Assembly: GCA_000934385.1 (NCBI GenBank)
Contig: KN880800.1
Span: 1-19,616 of the forward strand
Direction: 5' to 3'
DNA: 19,616 nt
DNA from: Cylindrobasidium torrendii FP15055 ss-10
Taxonomy: Eukaryota > Basidiomycota > Agaricomycetes > Agaricales > Physalacriaceae
The notes beneath the pieces were generated by a model that saw nothing but the letters and a program-made list of their open reading frames with translations, was not told the origin of the DNA and did not search any database. Numbering within the stretch: position 1 is the stretch's first letter; the number at the start of each line of letters is the position of its first letter. Of this stretch, positions 1 through 9,200 are shown in pieces. A program made the position numbers and the translations under genes.

Positions 1-187
1 TACAGGAACAGATTATTCATTCATGTTTCATGATTATTCATCCATGTTTTATGATTATTCATATGATTTCACATATGCTTACAGATACAGGAACAGATTA
101 TTCATTTATGTTTCATGATGATTAATCTTCATGATTATTCATGTAGCTTCACATATGCTTACAGATAACCAGATTATTAATTCATGT
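1..187. repeat. AT-rich tandem repeat, about 85-bp unit, 2.2 copies
   Basis: Two near-complete units (1-85 and 86-165) and the start of a third (166-187) each open with TACAGGAACAGATTATTCAT or a close variant and close with CACATATGCTTACAGA. Inside each unit a shorter motif, ATGATTATTCAT, recurs. The array continues to the left of the window, so its true copy number is unknown. It lies just upstream of the TATA box of the first gene and could contribute to its promoter, but nothing shows that directly. Confidence 0.8.
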
Positions 188-205
188 GATTTGATTTGCT
201 GAATG

Positions 206-213
206 TATATAAG
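206..213 (+). promoter_or_regulatory. TATA box of the first gene
   Basis: TATATAAG lies 85 nt before the ATG at 298. Transcription would be expected to start around 235-245, in the pyrimidine-rich CTTTACTCAATCAC region, giving a leader of about 55-60 nt. This is a canonical match in a suitable position, but there is no transcript evidence. Confidence 0.55.
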
Positions 214-297
214 ACCTAATGGTTTCCCTACTTTACTCAATCACTTTTCACCCTCCATCCAACTTCACTTAACCCAACCACTACACTTTCCATCACT

Positions 298-1094
298 ATG
301 GACTCTGTTCAAAACACTTGCTCTCATGCTCCCCTTGATGCATTGCTTAGGGATAATTATAAAGAATATCCTGAGTGAGTATTAAACTCACTGTGCTTTA
401 TACTTGTCTAATATTTTCATTGTTTAGGGAACACCAGGGTGTTCATTGGAAGATTGGCTCTCTGTTCTCCATGTACAATTCGTCTTGGAAGGACAATTGC
501 ACTCTTGCATTCAAGCACCCAGGCGACTTGCCTGATTTTGGCACCCCTGAACGCCGTATTGCTGCTGTGGCTCACGCTGTGGCTGGGCAAATGGTTCTTT
601 TCTTTGCAGACTATATTAGTGCTCCTATTCATCTGTACTGTATGAACTTAGCAGGCCCATTTCATGTAGTGCCAAGTAATAGTCCTTTTGATAGATTTCT
701 AAGGAATGTTGGTAGACTTAGTATGTTAGATGGTAGTGATGCCAGTCCTGTACCATTTGTAAAGGCATCTCAGGGCATAGCTTGGCATGCCATAATCATG
801 TCTCAGATGCTTTGGTATGTTTTTTTTCCCTTATAAACTTCAACTTTTGACTAACAACTTTAAAGGGATTCTACCTATCATGCTCGCATGGCTCCAGCTG
901 AGGGTATACTGTCCCAAAACATGGCTACAGCTATAGTCAACATGCTTCTGAACAATCAAGATTCACTTGTTCAGGACCATTTGATCTACCAGGACCCTAA
1001 CATGGACGGTCATGTTTCTTTTTTATATGAATTGTATTCACAAGTTCAAGTAGTAGTTACTGAGGAGCTTCATAAAAGTGGGGAACTTGACTAG
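298..1094 (+). CDS. Unrecognised 230-aa fungal protein, three exons
   Basis: I do not recognise this protein. Model: exons 298-374, 428-814 and 866-1094, joined across introns of 53 and 51 nt. Both introns are phase 2 with GTGAGT and GTATGT donors; the second has a CTAAC branch site at 851-855. The spliced reading is open from ATG 298 to TAG 1092-1094, and each junction restores a complete codon (GAG, TGG), which is the main support. The product is soluble-looking, with one hydrophobic stretch in the middle (IAAVAHAVAGQMVLFFADY) that may be a buried helix rather than a membrane span. No signal peptide is visible. The TATA box at 206 fits the chosen ATG. It lies head-to-tail with the next gene, 320 nt away, and shares its lower GC content and codon use, unlike the GC-rich genes after 3157. 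Confidence 0.7.
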
Positions 1095-1414
1095 CATTAT
1101 TCTTGTACATATTTTATTTTTTCTTTGACCTTTTTGAAAAGTGTGAAATTAAAAGTTGTGAAGTTGAAATGAGACAAAAACATAGAGCTAGCCATATCTC
1201 TGAAAATCCGGATCTTTTAGAACCTTCTGGAAGTTTGCAATCATAATGACACCTTATCGCATCGTCAATGACATCATTACAACATTCATATATATATGTA
1301 TCATGCATTTCACTTTTTTCACTCCCAACTTTATAACTAAAGTGTATCTGTCACCTCAAGGTCCCAAATTTAATAAACCACTTTGATATAGCCTTCTAAT
1401 ATATCTCTTTTAGA
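1095..1414 (+). other. Intergenic region between the first two genes
   Basis: This 320-nt AT-rich gap must hold the 3' end of the first gene (T-rich tract around 1110-1125) and the promoter of the second. An ATATATATAT run at about 1289-1298 and the CTTTATAACTAAAG stretch near 1329 are possible TATA elements. No open reading frame of note was seen. Confidence 0.5.
1219..1233 (+). promoter_or_regulatory. Perfect three-unit heat-shock-element match
   Basis: AGAACCTTCTGGAAG reads exactly as nGAAn-nTTCn-nGAAn, the trimer site bound by heat-shock factor in eukaryotes. It lies about 180 nt upstream of the ATG at 1415, a normal promoter distance. A short site like this can arise by chance, so regulation by heat-shock factor is only a suggestion. 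Confidence 0.3.
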
Positions 1415-3156
1415 ATGTCTTCAATTACCAACCCCAACTCTCAGTTTTTTCTGCCAGCTCAGGACCCCCAGCACCTGCAACATCTGTTGTCGCTGCCCGA
1501 GTCCGAGCAGAACAATCTATTCCGCCATGTAATCCATTTCTTCCAGTACCAGGACACCTGGCTTTTTGACGACGGAATTGCTTTCCCTTTGGACCATCTT
1601 TCCTTGCACCCTGCCTGTCGTATTCCCTCCGCTGCACGCATTGACTCTCTTATGCAACAATTTGGGAGTAATTCCAACCCCTTTGCAAACACTGTCCAGT
1701 CCAACAACCCTTCCAACTTCCTGATTGGGATTATTGATGCTCAGTCTCTTCAACAACTACTTGCTGTGCTCCGGTCAATCGAGTTGGATCTCAACAACCA
1801 CAAGCAGCCTGGCTATATTCAACTTCCCTCTGATGCACAACTCAATAATCTGAACGTGCAAATTCTTTGTGGCGGTCATCGACTTTCTGCGGCTAAACAG
1901 ATGATTGCCAAAGCAGGAACTACTCCTGAATCATTGGCGTCTTGGCCAGTTAGACTTCTTCATCCAGGTACTTCACATTTAGTCAAATATTACTTTTACT
2001 GATTCAAATTTATTAGCTGTTAGCAAAATTCCTATGTCTTATTTACGTCACTATGCCATGGATCTCAACAGCCACCGATCCCTACCTCCTGATCCAGCGG
2101 AATTCAAACTCTGGTTCTATCAGACAATGATGGAGAGTATGAAAGGCTTGCAGTATGGACCAGAACGACTGCGCAGGCTTGGCAATGCTTGCGAGGTCCT
2201 GAAACATCATCGTGAAGGCTTAAAGAAACAGGAACGGCAAGAAATTCAAAAAATCCACGACAAGCTGGTCTATATTCTGCCTTGTACAGTGGACAGTATC
2301 CTTCGATTACTGGAATATCCCTCCCAAGCCTGGAGGTCTGGGTTAACTGCTCTTCAACTTCTGAAACTAGTAGAGGGCAGAGTTACTACACCTGGGGAAC
2401 CTTTGGTAAGATTGAACTCTACAGTTTTAAATTTTAATCTAACTACAACATTATTAGACAGAGGCTCTTGTTATGCATGACCTTGCAGCAGGCATCAGTG
2501 AACTTGAACACTATGTCTTTAGTGAACAGAACCTAGGCAAGCAACTCCACCTACGTGCCAAGAAAAGAGGTCCTGCAATGGTTGATCATTTGGCCATTCT
2601 CTCCAAATTGCAAAGTGCAGCCAAATACTTGTTTGCTAAGGAGGATGCAGAGTGGGGTTTGGAACGTCTGGTGTTTCTTAGTGATCCTACCAATCGTCAA
2701 GCAGATATTCTTGCCCCCAACATGGTGCGTAACTTTTTATAAGTTCAAACATTTACTAATGAGCTGCTAGCTATTTCATCCATCGTTATTCCTGCAAAAT
2801 ATCAGCAAATTCTGGTCGCCTTCTCCATTTCAGAAGAAGTCTTCCAAAGACAAGCTCAAGGAATTTTGCAACGATGCTGAGTCTGGTCAAACCAAGAAGA
2901 ATTGGATTTCCCCAGCAGAGTTGAAGGCTCTTAGGACTGTCAATATGGACTACCCTTTTGAGCTTTCGGCGGATGACATTGGATTTTCCAATAACTTGAT
3001 TGCAGCAGCAGTAAGTGCTTTTCATTCTCATTATCAATAAAAAACTAAACAATATTAAAGTTTATTCTGCTTCTGGATGGTCTACCTGCATTCAACAACA
3101 TCATTGGACAAACAGCTGCAACTCTGCTACCCAGCAACGGGGTTGGGGTTATATAG
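1415..3156 (+). CDS. 512-aa protein with ParB-like GGHRLSAA motif, five exons
   Basis: Model: exons 1415-1967, 2017-2405, 2464-2724, 2771-3010 and 3061-3156, with introns of 49, 58, 46 and 50 nt. All donors are GTRNGT-like except GTACTT in the first, and branch sites such as TACTAAT (intron 3) are clear. The spliced frame is open to TAG 3154-3156. Near residues 148-162 the sequence NVQILCGGHRLSAAKQM resembles the catalytic or nucleotide-binding G-x-H/R-R core of ParB/sulfiredoxin-like domains (typically GxRRxxAA); the preceding RIPSAARIDSLMQQFG and INxPxNFLIG-type segment is also in the order expected of that fold. The rest, from residue 185, is helical and charged with no family I recognise. 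If the ParB-like assignment holds, DNA or nucleotide binding is likely, but no partner is evident. The last exon is short and stops where the GC-rich block begins, so the original gene may have been longer. Confidence 0.72.
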
Positions 3157-3278
3157 GGAAAGATGCTGGTGTTCAGCTTGGGGTCCGTTCTCCTGTAGCA
3201 CAGCCACAGGGGTACGGCCTGGGGTCGAAGTCTGAGCTGCCAACGTGACACGTCGCGTGGGTTGGCGCAGTCACTGTG

Positions 3279-3947
3279 CGCCTGCGTTCCGCAGGCGGGA
3301 GGGAGCCAGGTAATGTGGAAGTAAGGCACGTGTCAATGGTGTGACGCAGCCCTAACAAAAAGACTACACCCAGGGTTGAACACACGGAAGGCAGGTGTGA
3401 GTGAGTACACAAACCACCTGAGCTATGTTGCCAATGGTGAGGAGAGCAACGGGGGATTCGTGAACGACGATGTGGTACCACAAGGCATGTCATGTGTGGC
3501 CGCCTGCGCATCGCAGGCGGAAAGAGGGTGCTTACTTTAGACTGACGAACGGTTCGCACACTGTGCAGTGCGTGGGCGCCTGCGCATCGCAGGTGAACGC
3601 TACCTCAAATCGCATAAGTCCCGGTTAATTTGCGCACGATGGCAGGTACATTGCAAGCCTCTCACACGTCCGCCTGCGAATCGCAGGCGGAAGGAGAAAA
3701 CAACTGACATTCCGAGAATCGATCCGCCCCTGTACGATTGTAGATCACGGATAAATCCACGGAATCCGGTTGAGGGCTGAATCCACGATGTCATCCCACT
3801 GCGCCTGCGTAACGCAGGCGCAGTGTGATCATAACGATGAGAGCGCGTCAAACGGATTCCGCGTATATATCCGCGACCTACAATCGTGCAGGTGCAAATC
3901 AATCCGAATGTCAGCTGTACTCTCCCTCCGCCTGCGATTCGCAGACG
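3279..3947. repeat. Palindrome array 1: six 8-3-8 palindromes
   Basis: Cores at 3279-3297 (centre TTC), 3501-3519 (CAT), 3577-3595 (CAT), 3671-3689 (AAT), 3802-3820 (TAA) and 3929-3947 (ATT). All fit CGCCTGCGNNNCGCAGGCG with arms of eight; four are perfect, and 3577 and 3929 carry one arm change each. Spacing is 222, 76, 94, 131 and 127 nt. The copy at 3802 has perfect 13-base arms (3797-3825). The array precedes the zinc-cluster gene. Between cores the sequence is mostly unique apart from the large inverted repeat described separately. Confidence 0.9.
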
Positions 3948-3960
3948 GACGGGAAGCGAT
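3660..3960. repeat. About 290-bp imperfect nested palindrome
   Basis: The left arm (about 3662-3800) and right arm (about 3822-3955) match as imperfect reverse complements about the core palindrome at 3802-3820. Matching tracts include TACGATTGTAGATCACGGAT in the left arm against ATCCGCGACCTACAATCGTG in the right, CGGAATCCG against CGGATTCCG, and TGACATTC against GAATGTCA. The outer palindromes at 3671-3689 and 3929-3947 are mirror partners: their coordinates sum to 7618, against 7622 for the central core. The whole can fold as one long hairpin or cruciform made of smaller hairpins. Confidence 0.8.
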
Positions 3961-4128
3961 TACTGACTAACCACGTGGTGGGTACGTCAGCAGACGGTGA
4001 CGCATTTTGTGCCACTGCCGTGGGATCGGCACCGGAGCTGGCCGTGTCGGAGTCCGAAATGGCTGACTTGATTAGGACAAGTCATCGTGGGAAACGGCTG
4101 CAATTCCTCTTGCCCTTCTACCACGACC

Positions 4129-5418
4129 ATGGCCACACCACCGCACTCACCACCGACAACACCGCCTGTCCGCCCACCGCCGTCGCAGGAATCCCGCGTC
4201 GTTCCGATTCCGCCGCCGGCGGGAACACCGGCGCCGCCGTCTCCAGTCGACAATGAGCCAGACATCCCCGCCAGGGACGACGACACTGAGCTTCGTCAGC
4301 AGGTCACTGCTGTCCAGGCCAGATTCGCCGGCCTTTTCCGCAAGTTCACTCGTTGGCCAGGTCCAGCACCCAGGCTGCTCACGGAGGAGGATCGTTTCGA
4401 AGACGAAGGCGATCTTGACTGGGAGAACCGCTGCATTGAGAGGACCGACGAGAGGATGGCCAGGATCGCCGCCCAGGACGCGTGGGTGCAAGAGAACCCA
4501 AGGTTCTTGGACCTCGTAGCCGAGCTCGCGAAGGGAAATGCGGCGAAGGGCAAGGAACGCCCGAAACCAACCCAAGCATCGCGCCCGACGCCCCGCTCGG
4601 TGTCTGAAGAGCTTCCCGACTCCGCGATGGGACCCCCGACTACACCCTCCACGATGTCGAAGAGGATGCGCAGCCCCAGTGTGGAGATCATGCCTCCACC
4701 CAAGAAGAACCGCCGGTCTGAGAGCAGCACGAAGAACGTCAGCGCCGCGAAGAGCAAGTCCAAGGAAGATCGCGCGAAGAAGACTGCGCTCGAGAAGATG
4801 AGGAGGACCCGCGAGAGGAAGGAGGAGGCGGCGCGGCGCCGTGCTGAGATTGAGGAGCTAGCCAGAGAGGGCGAGGAGCAAGGTGCGTGGCAGTCACAAC
4901 AAGACGGACACAAGCTAACGATGAGAATAGATGAACCTTGCGAGCGTTGCTCCCTGAAGGACCTGGAGTGCTACCGCAAGGGTAACCTCAAGTGCAGCCG
5001 CTGCCGCGTCGACCGCAGGGGTTGCTCCTTCCGTCCCAACCCGTCTGCTGGCCCCAAAATCTCGGAGGAGGTCGAGCTGGACAGCCTTGTCCAGTGTGCC
5101 AATGACATCCGCGACGCCGCCCGCGTCGCCACCTACATGATCGGCGTCTTCACTCGAGCATACCCGGACGACACGTTCTACCGTGACTGGATCCAGGACT
5201 TCCGGCAACTTTTCGTGACGTGGAGCCCCCGGCAAGACCGGCGCTGGCAGCAGTACAACGACCTCAACGTTCCTGGACCGTCCGGCACATCCCGCAGGAA
5301 CACGCGGAACGACGAGATGGAGGTCGACGGCGGCGACGGGTCCGAATCCGACGAAGAAGAGGATGAGGAGGAAGAGGAAGAGGAGGAGGACCGCGGCCGC
5401 AGGCGCCGCAAGAACTAA
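4129..5418 (+). CDS. Zn(II)2Cys6-like zinc-cluster protein, 413 aa
   Basis: Model: exons 4129-4882 and 4931-5418 around a 48-nt intron with GTGCGT donor, GCTAAC branch site and ATAG acceptor. The intron length is a multiple of three, so an unspliced reading is also open (429 aa). I chose ATG 4129 (context GACCATGG); the frame is open further upstream to 4087 but only from a GTG. Order of regions: proline-rich N-terminus (1-45), charged middle, a basic nuclear-localisation-like stretch (PPPKKNRR) and a highly charged coiled-coil-like segment (about 205-250), then six cysteines at 255, 258, 265, 273, 276 and 283 in the pattern CX2CX6CX7CX2CX6C, a helical region, and a C-terminal glutamate run ending in arginines (about 390-413). 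The cysteine spacing fits the fungal binuclear zinc cluster, but the basic residues lie in the second half (CSRCRVDRRGC) rather than between cysteines 2 and 3, so DNA binding is likely yet not certain. The cluster begins right after the intron. The palindrome arrays on both sides are possible targets. Confidence 0.8.
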   Translation: MATPPHSPPTTPPVRPPPSQESRVVPIPPPAGTPAPPSPVDNEPDIPARDDDTELRQQVTAVQARFAGLFRKFTRWPGPAPRLLTEEDRFEDEGDLDWENRCIERTDERMARIAAQDAWVQENPRFLDLVAELAKGNAAKGKERPKPTQASRPTPRSVSEELPDSAMGPPTTPSTMSKRMRSPSVEIMPPPKKNRRSESSTKNVSAAKSKSKEDRAKKTALEKMRRTRERKEEAARRRAEIEELAREGEEQGAWQSQQDGHKLTMRIDEPCERCSLKDLECYRKGNLKCSRCRVDRRGCSFRPNPSAGPKISEEVELDSLVQCANDIRDAARVATYMIGVFTRAYPDDTFYRDWIQDFRQLFVTWSPRQDRRWQQYNDLNVPGPSGTSRRNTRNDEMEVDGGDGSESDEEEDEEEEEEEEDRGRRRRKN

Positions 5419-5644
5419 GTACATACATGCGCGGGGGTCATTCGGGACGCAGGGGGCGTCGCCGAAGAGTTTTTTTTAAATTTGTATATTACTATGCTGC
5501 GAGTCGGGCGCCTGTGGCCCAAATGTACTTTTTTTGTTGCCTTGCTGTGTGAGTCGTAGATGGTGGATGCACCAGGTAGTAGGTGACCAGAGCAGCGCGC
5601 AGAGCTAAGAGGTCGACAACAAGATGGTCGATGTAAGTCTGTCA

Positions 5645-6017
5645 TGCCTGCGATGCGCAGACGCAGAGGTAGGGGACCATATTATTTGACAGGCTGTATC
5701 AAGCAACAAGCTCGACATCGTCCTCCCGCGCCTGCGATGCGCAGACGCAGTGATGCGATGTCGCAGCCGCTGGCTGGCAGCATGGAGCAACAGACTTGAC
5801 GTTGTCCTCCCCCGCCTGCGATACGCAGGCGTCGTGAGGCTGTGTCAGGCAGCTGACAGGGACAGTGACGGACCGTGATCCGGATGAACAGGAGGTTATT
5901 CTCCCGCACCTGCGATGCACAGGCGTGCTGACAGCGTGTGCACAACCCGCCTTGCACACTCTGACGTCTGGCAACTGACGTCTCGGGTATCCCTGCTGCG
6001 CCTGCGGAGGGCAGACG
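5645..6017. repeat. Palindrome array 2: five palindromes, 84-94 nt apart
   Basis: Cores at 5645-5663, 5729-5747, 5813-5831, 5907-5925 and 5999-6017, with centres ATG, ATG, ATA, ATG and GAG. Spacing is 84, 84, 94 and 92 nt. The 5813 copy is perfect; the others carry one to three arm changes such as CGCAGACG or CACCTGCG. The sequence before the cores is itself related between units (a GACATCGTCCTCCC / GACGTTGTCCTCCC tract precedes cores 2 and 3), so this is a diverged tandem array with a palindrome in each unit. A sixth, decayed copy lies at 6270-6288. Core 5729 has additional perfect arms CGACATCG (5713-5720) and CGATGTCG (5756-5763). Confidence 0.9.
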
Positions 6018-6145
6018 CTTTGGTCCTCATCGTCGACTCACGATAGCGTGGCAGTGTGACGACACCGTGGGAAAATCCGGTGTGACCAAAGGAGCTGTCA
6101 ACCAGAGTCTCTTGACCACGAACCACTATCATCGACCGTGAACAG

Positions 6146-6285
6146 GTGAGTAGCGCCCTCCCGACCATCGCGCCGAACACCGACTTATCCCGCGCAGTGA
6201 CTATCTCAAGGTTTTCATTGTAAGTTCCTCGACGTAGATCGTCTCAGTGCTAAACAATCCCTCCCTCTCCGCCTGCGCCCAACAG
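6146..6285 (+). other. Two putative introns in the helicase 5' leader
   Basis: 6146-6197 has a GTGAGT donor and CGCAG acceptor; 6220-6285 has a GTAAGT donor, TGCTAAAC branch region and CAACAG acceptor, ending 12 nt before the ATG at 6298. Both match the lengths and signals of the coding introns in this window. The second intron ends inside a decayed palindrome (6270-6288), so that repeat would supply the splice acceptor. Transcript data are absent. Confidence 0.45.
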
Positions 6286-6297
6286 ACACATTTCAAC

Positions 6298-9200
6298 ATG
6301 GGATCAAAAGGAAAGAAAAAGGCCACCGCTGCAGCTGCCAAGCCCAGTTCCATCAAGCTAGCCATCATTCTAGGTTGCTGGATTCGGGCGCCAGAGAAGT
6401 TCGTGGCAGGAGACTTCGACGGGGAAAAGATGAACGCCCCAATTGTTGACCACCTTGGAGAAGGATTCCCGCCAATCTGGGAGGAGGACCCCGCGCGAGA
6501 GGATGCGCAGGGAAAAACGTATCGTTGGGCGGAGATTTGGGACGAGGAAGAGTTTAAGACGGTGCAGAGGGCATTGAAGAAAGCGGGCACGGCTTTTTTC
6601 GCAGTGAAGCCCAAGCGCCCGGCGGATTTTCGATGGAAGGACAACGAGGACGTCACCGGGACTGAGCTCGAGATGCTGGAGAGCTTCCAGGTACACGCAG
6701 AGGAGGAAAAATGGCATCTTGCCTTAGATACACCGGTACGTGGCAGGCAACGGGTTGCCGTATACGCTAACGTTGCTTAAGATCGACGACTACATGACCG
6801 ACCAACACATTACGGTCAAGGATATGTTCGATGCCGACGAGGAGGGGGTAGGAAACGACATTCCCGGCATCGACTCTTGGTCCCCGCACATCGCGGGAAT
6901 GGCAATGATGCTCTTCGGCTGGGTCGCAAACTGGTCGAAAAAACTTCCCGACAAGTTTGCGTATCTAATGCGGGCTCTCATCACCCTGCGCCTCGACGCC
7001 ATCCGCAGTCTCACAAAACGAGCCATGTCCGCCAACAGGCGTCGAACAAATGAGATTGAGAAGGCCCTTGGGAAGAACTTCCTTTTCAAGCAGACGGTTC
7101 CGCGGGGATTGACGACGCGTGCGCTGACTGCTGCGCACAAGAAGATGCAAGAATACAGGGAGACACTGGTGTGGACACACATTTCACCCGAACAACAGGC
7201 CGTCATGGAGGAGGAGATTGATCTGGAAGACGAGAACGCCTACGACCAGATCCACAAGCGCTGGACTAACCTGCCGGACGACGTCAAGTACCGCGAGATC
7301 TGTCTCACGAGCATCGGCTGGATGGCGGTCTTAATCCTGAGACGCTCGGGTCGTGATGTTCTAGCCGACATCGAGTTTGACGAGACGAGTGCATTATTAG
7401 GTACGTGAGGGGCTCTCGCTCGTTCTAGGCTGACATTCACAAAGTTGCACGCGGAAAATTCCTTGCGGGAATGGTGAAGGAGCAGGCCGTCAACGAGATG
7501 GCGGAGATGTCCAACGCTGACACCGACGGCTTCAGAAACGAGGTCAAAGCATACGTGGTAGAGGTCACACGCCGCGAGACTCCAGTCGACCTCAGGGCCC
7601 TCCAGGCTATGCTGGCCAATCGCGAGCCCGATGTCATTCTGCGGGATATTCTGAGCACGGAGGGCGACTCGATTGGGATCGAAGGATATCGCCAATTTGA
7701 CGTCGGCCAGCTCAGTCACCTGCTGGGATATACTGGTCCCCGCCCTTTTGGATTTCGCGAGTGGTACTGCAAAGAGAAACTAGCCGCATGCATGGCTGAC
7801 CATGGCAAGAGGTGTCCCCACGCGGAGGACATCCGATTGTTTTGGCATCAGCTTTGCTGCCTCGCGCGCATCTTCGAGAACGTCTTTCAGGGCAGTCGCG
7901 GCGATATTCCCGGACTTCTCAACGGAGGACCTGCTAACCAGGCTGCCCGCGCGCCAATCGCCTTGCAGGAGGGATGGTCGAACCTGCCAGGGATGCTGCT
8001 AGCCCTCGACGTCGGCATGGGGAAAACAGTGACCGTTCTCGCGAAGATCGCAACGTATGCCGCTCTTGTCGATGCTCAACACGCATCGCCGAATGGAACC
8101 GGAATCGGGGTTATTGGAGACTCCCGTAAGTCGTTTCTGTATGTGTACCACGCCTGCGATGCGCAGGCGGCGAGGGAGGGCGGCGCAGGTGACGTGGCAC
8201 CCACGCGTCACGTTTCACGTGACACGTGGGACATCCTCTGGGCACCCGTCGCCTGCGCATCGCAGGCGGCATTGGGTGGCAGAGGATGTGGGGTGGAAGG
8301 GTCGGCGTGAGCTTGTCGGTCCATGCACCGCAAGCCATTCGATGTCATCAACGCCGCCTGCGCAGCGCAGACGTCGCAGGGTGACATCGAATGTCCTACG
8401 AGTCTCGAGCAACGAGACTCGCAGGTGATGAAGCCTCTTCTCCTCCCCGCCTGCGCTGCGCAGACGACTCCGTTCCCCGAACGGATGTCGGGTATCTTTT
8501 TCCTTGTGCCTCCCTCCCGCCTGCGATCCGCAGGCGTCACGAGCATCCTACTGACATTGTCGCAGAATTCCACCTCCCCAGCGCTGGCCATGTCATCGTC
8601 GTTCCTGCTGGGCTGATGGCGCAATGGAAGGAGGAGATCTTCCGGTACATCATTCCGGGTTACTTCTCCGTCTACGAAGTGAGAAGGACGAAGACGCACT
8701 GGGCCAACGACCTGAAAGCATTCGAGGAGAGTCCCCAGGTGCCCCACCGCAAAATTCTGCTCATATCGCACACCGTGAGTAACCTCTGCGTAAGCCTTCC
8801 GATGCTCATTCCGTCAGTCCCTTAAACGAATGTGGACGGACAACCCAGGGCACAAGAGCGGCGGCCACAGCGTTGTCAACTGGACGGCGCGAGGGACAAT
8901 CTGGAGAATGTCATTTGGCACGGGATCGAACGACGAGGTGCACGTTGGTCGTGGTGAGACCACGACTACCGATTCGTTTGATGCTCTCTGGGCATTGACC
9001 CTGGTCAAATCCGGTCTCACGGGGACACCCCTCATGCAAGGAGCAAACGTAAGTGTTTTCTCGGGCGCGGAATGCTATCTGACTATGGCCATGACAGGAT
9101 CTCCGCTCAATGGCACGCCTCTGCCGCCCTCCAATCTTCACCGAGCTCGAAATGATGAGCTTCAATTCGCAGGAACAAGACCTCAAGCGCCTGAAGCGTC

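Larger units (their letters stand above)
3157..4128. other. Non-coding GC-rich region with first palindrome array
   Basis: Base composition jumps here from AT-rich to GC-rich directly after the stop codon at 3156. The region holds six 19-bp palindromes, a 290-bp nested inverted repeat, and a smaller imperfect hairpin whose arms GCCAAC and GTTGGC are at 3239-3244 and 3261-3266. It must contain the promoter of the gene starting at 4129. A TATATAT at 3864-3870 lies about 260 nt upstream of that ATG, inside one arm of the large inverted repeat. No convincing gene was seen. Confidence 0.6.
5419..6297 (+). other. Intergenic region: 3' end, array 2 and helicase leader
   Basis: Begins with the 3' untranslated part of the zinc-cluster gene (T-rich tract at 5469-5477, then AAATTTGTATATTACTA). 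The middle is palindrome array 2. The last 200 nt, ending at the ATG at 6298, should hold the promoter and 5' leader of the helicase gene. No gene of its own was found; open frames across it read through the repeats. Confidence 0.6.

Noticed and set aside
203..385. Open frame beginning at the TATA box of the first gene
   Set aside because: It overlaps the promoter and exon 1 in another frame and crosses the first splice donor; the spliced 230-aa model explains the region better.
4087..4128. Upstream extension of the zinc-cluster protein (14 more residues)
   Set aside because: It would start at a GTG codon. The first ATG in frame is 4129, in a good eukaryotic start context.
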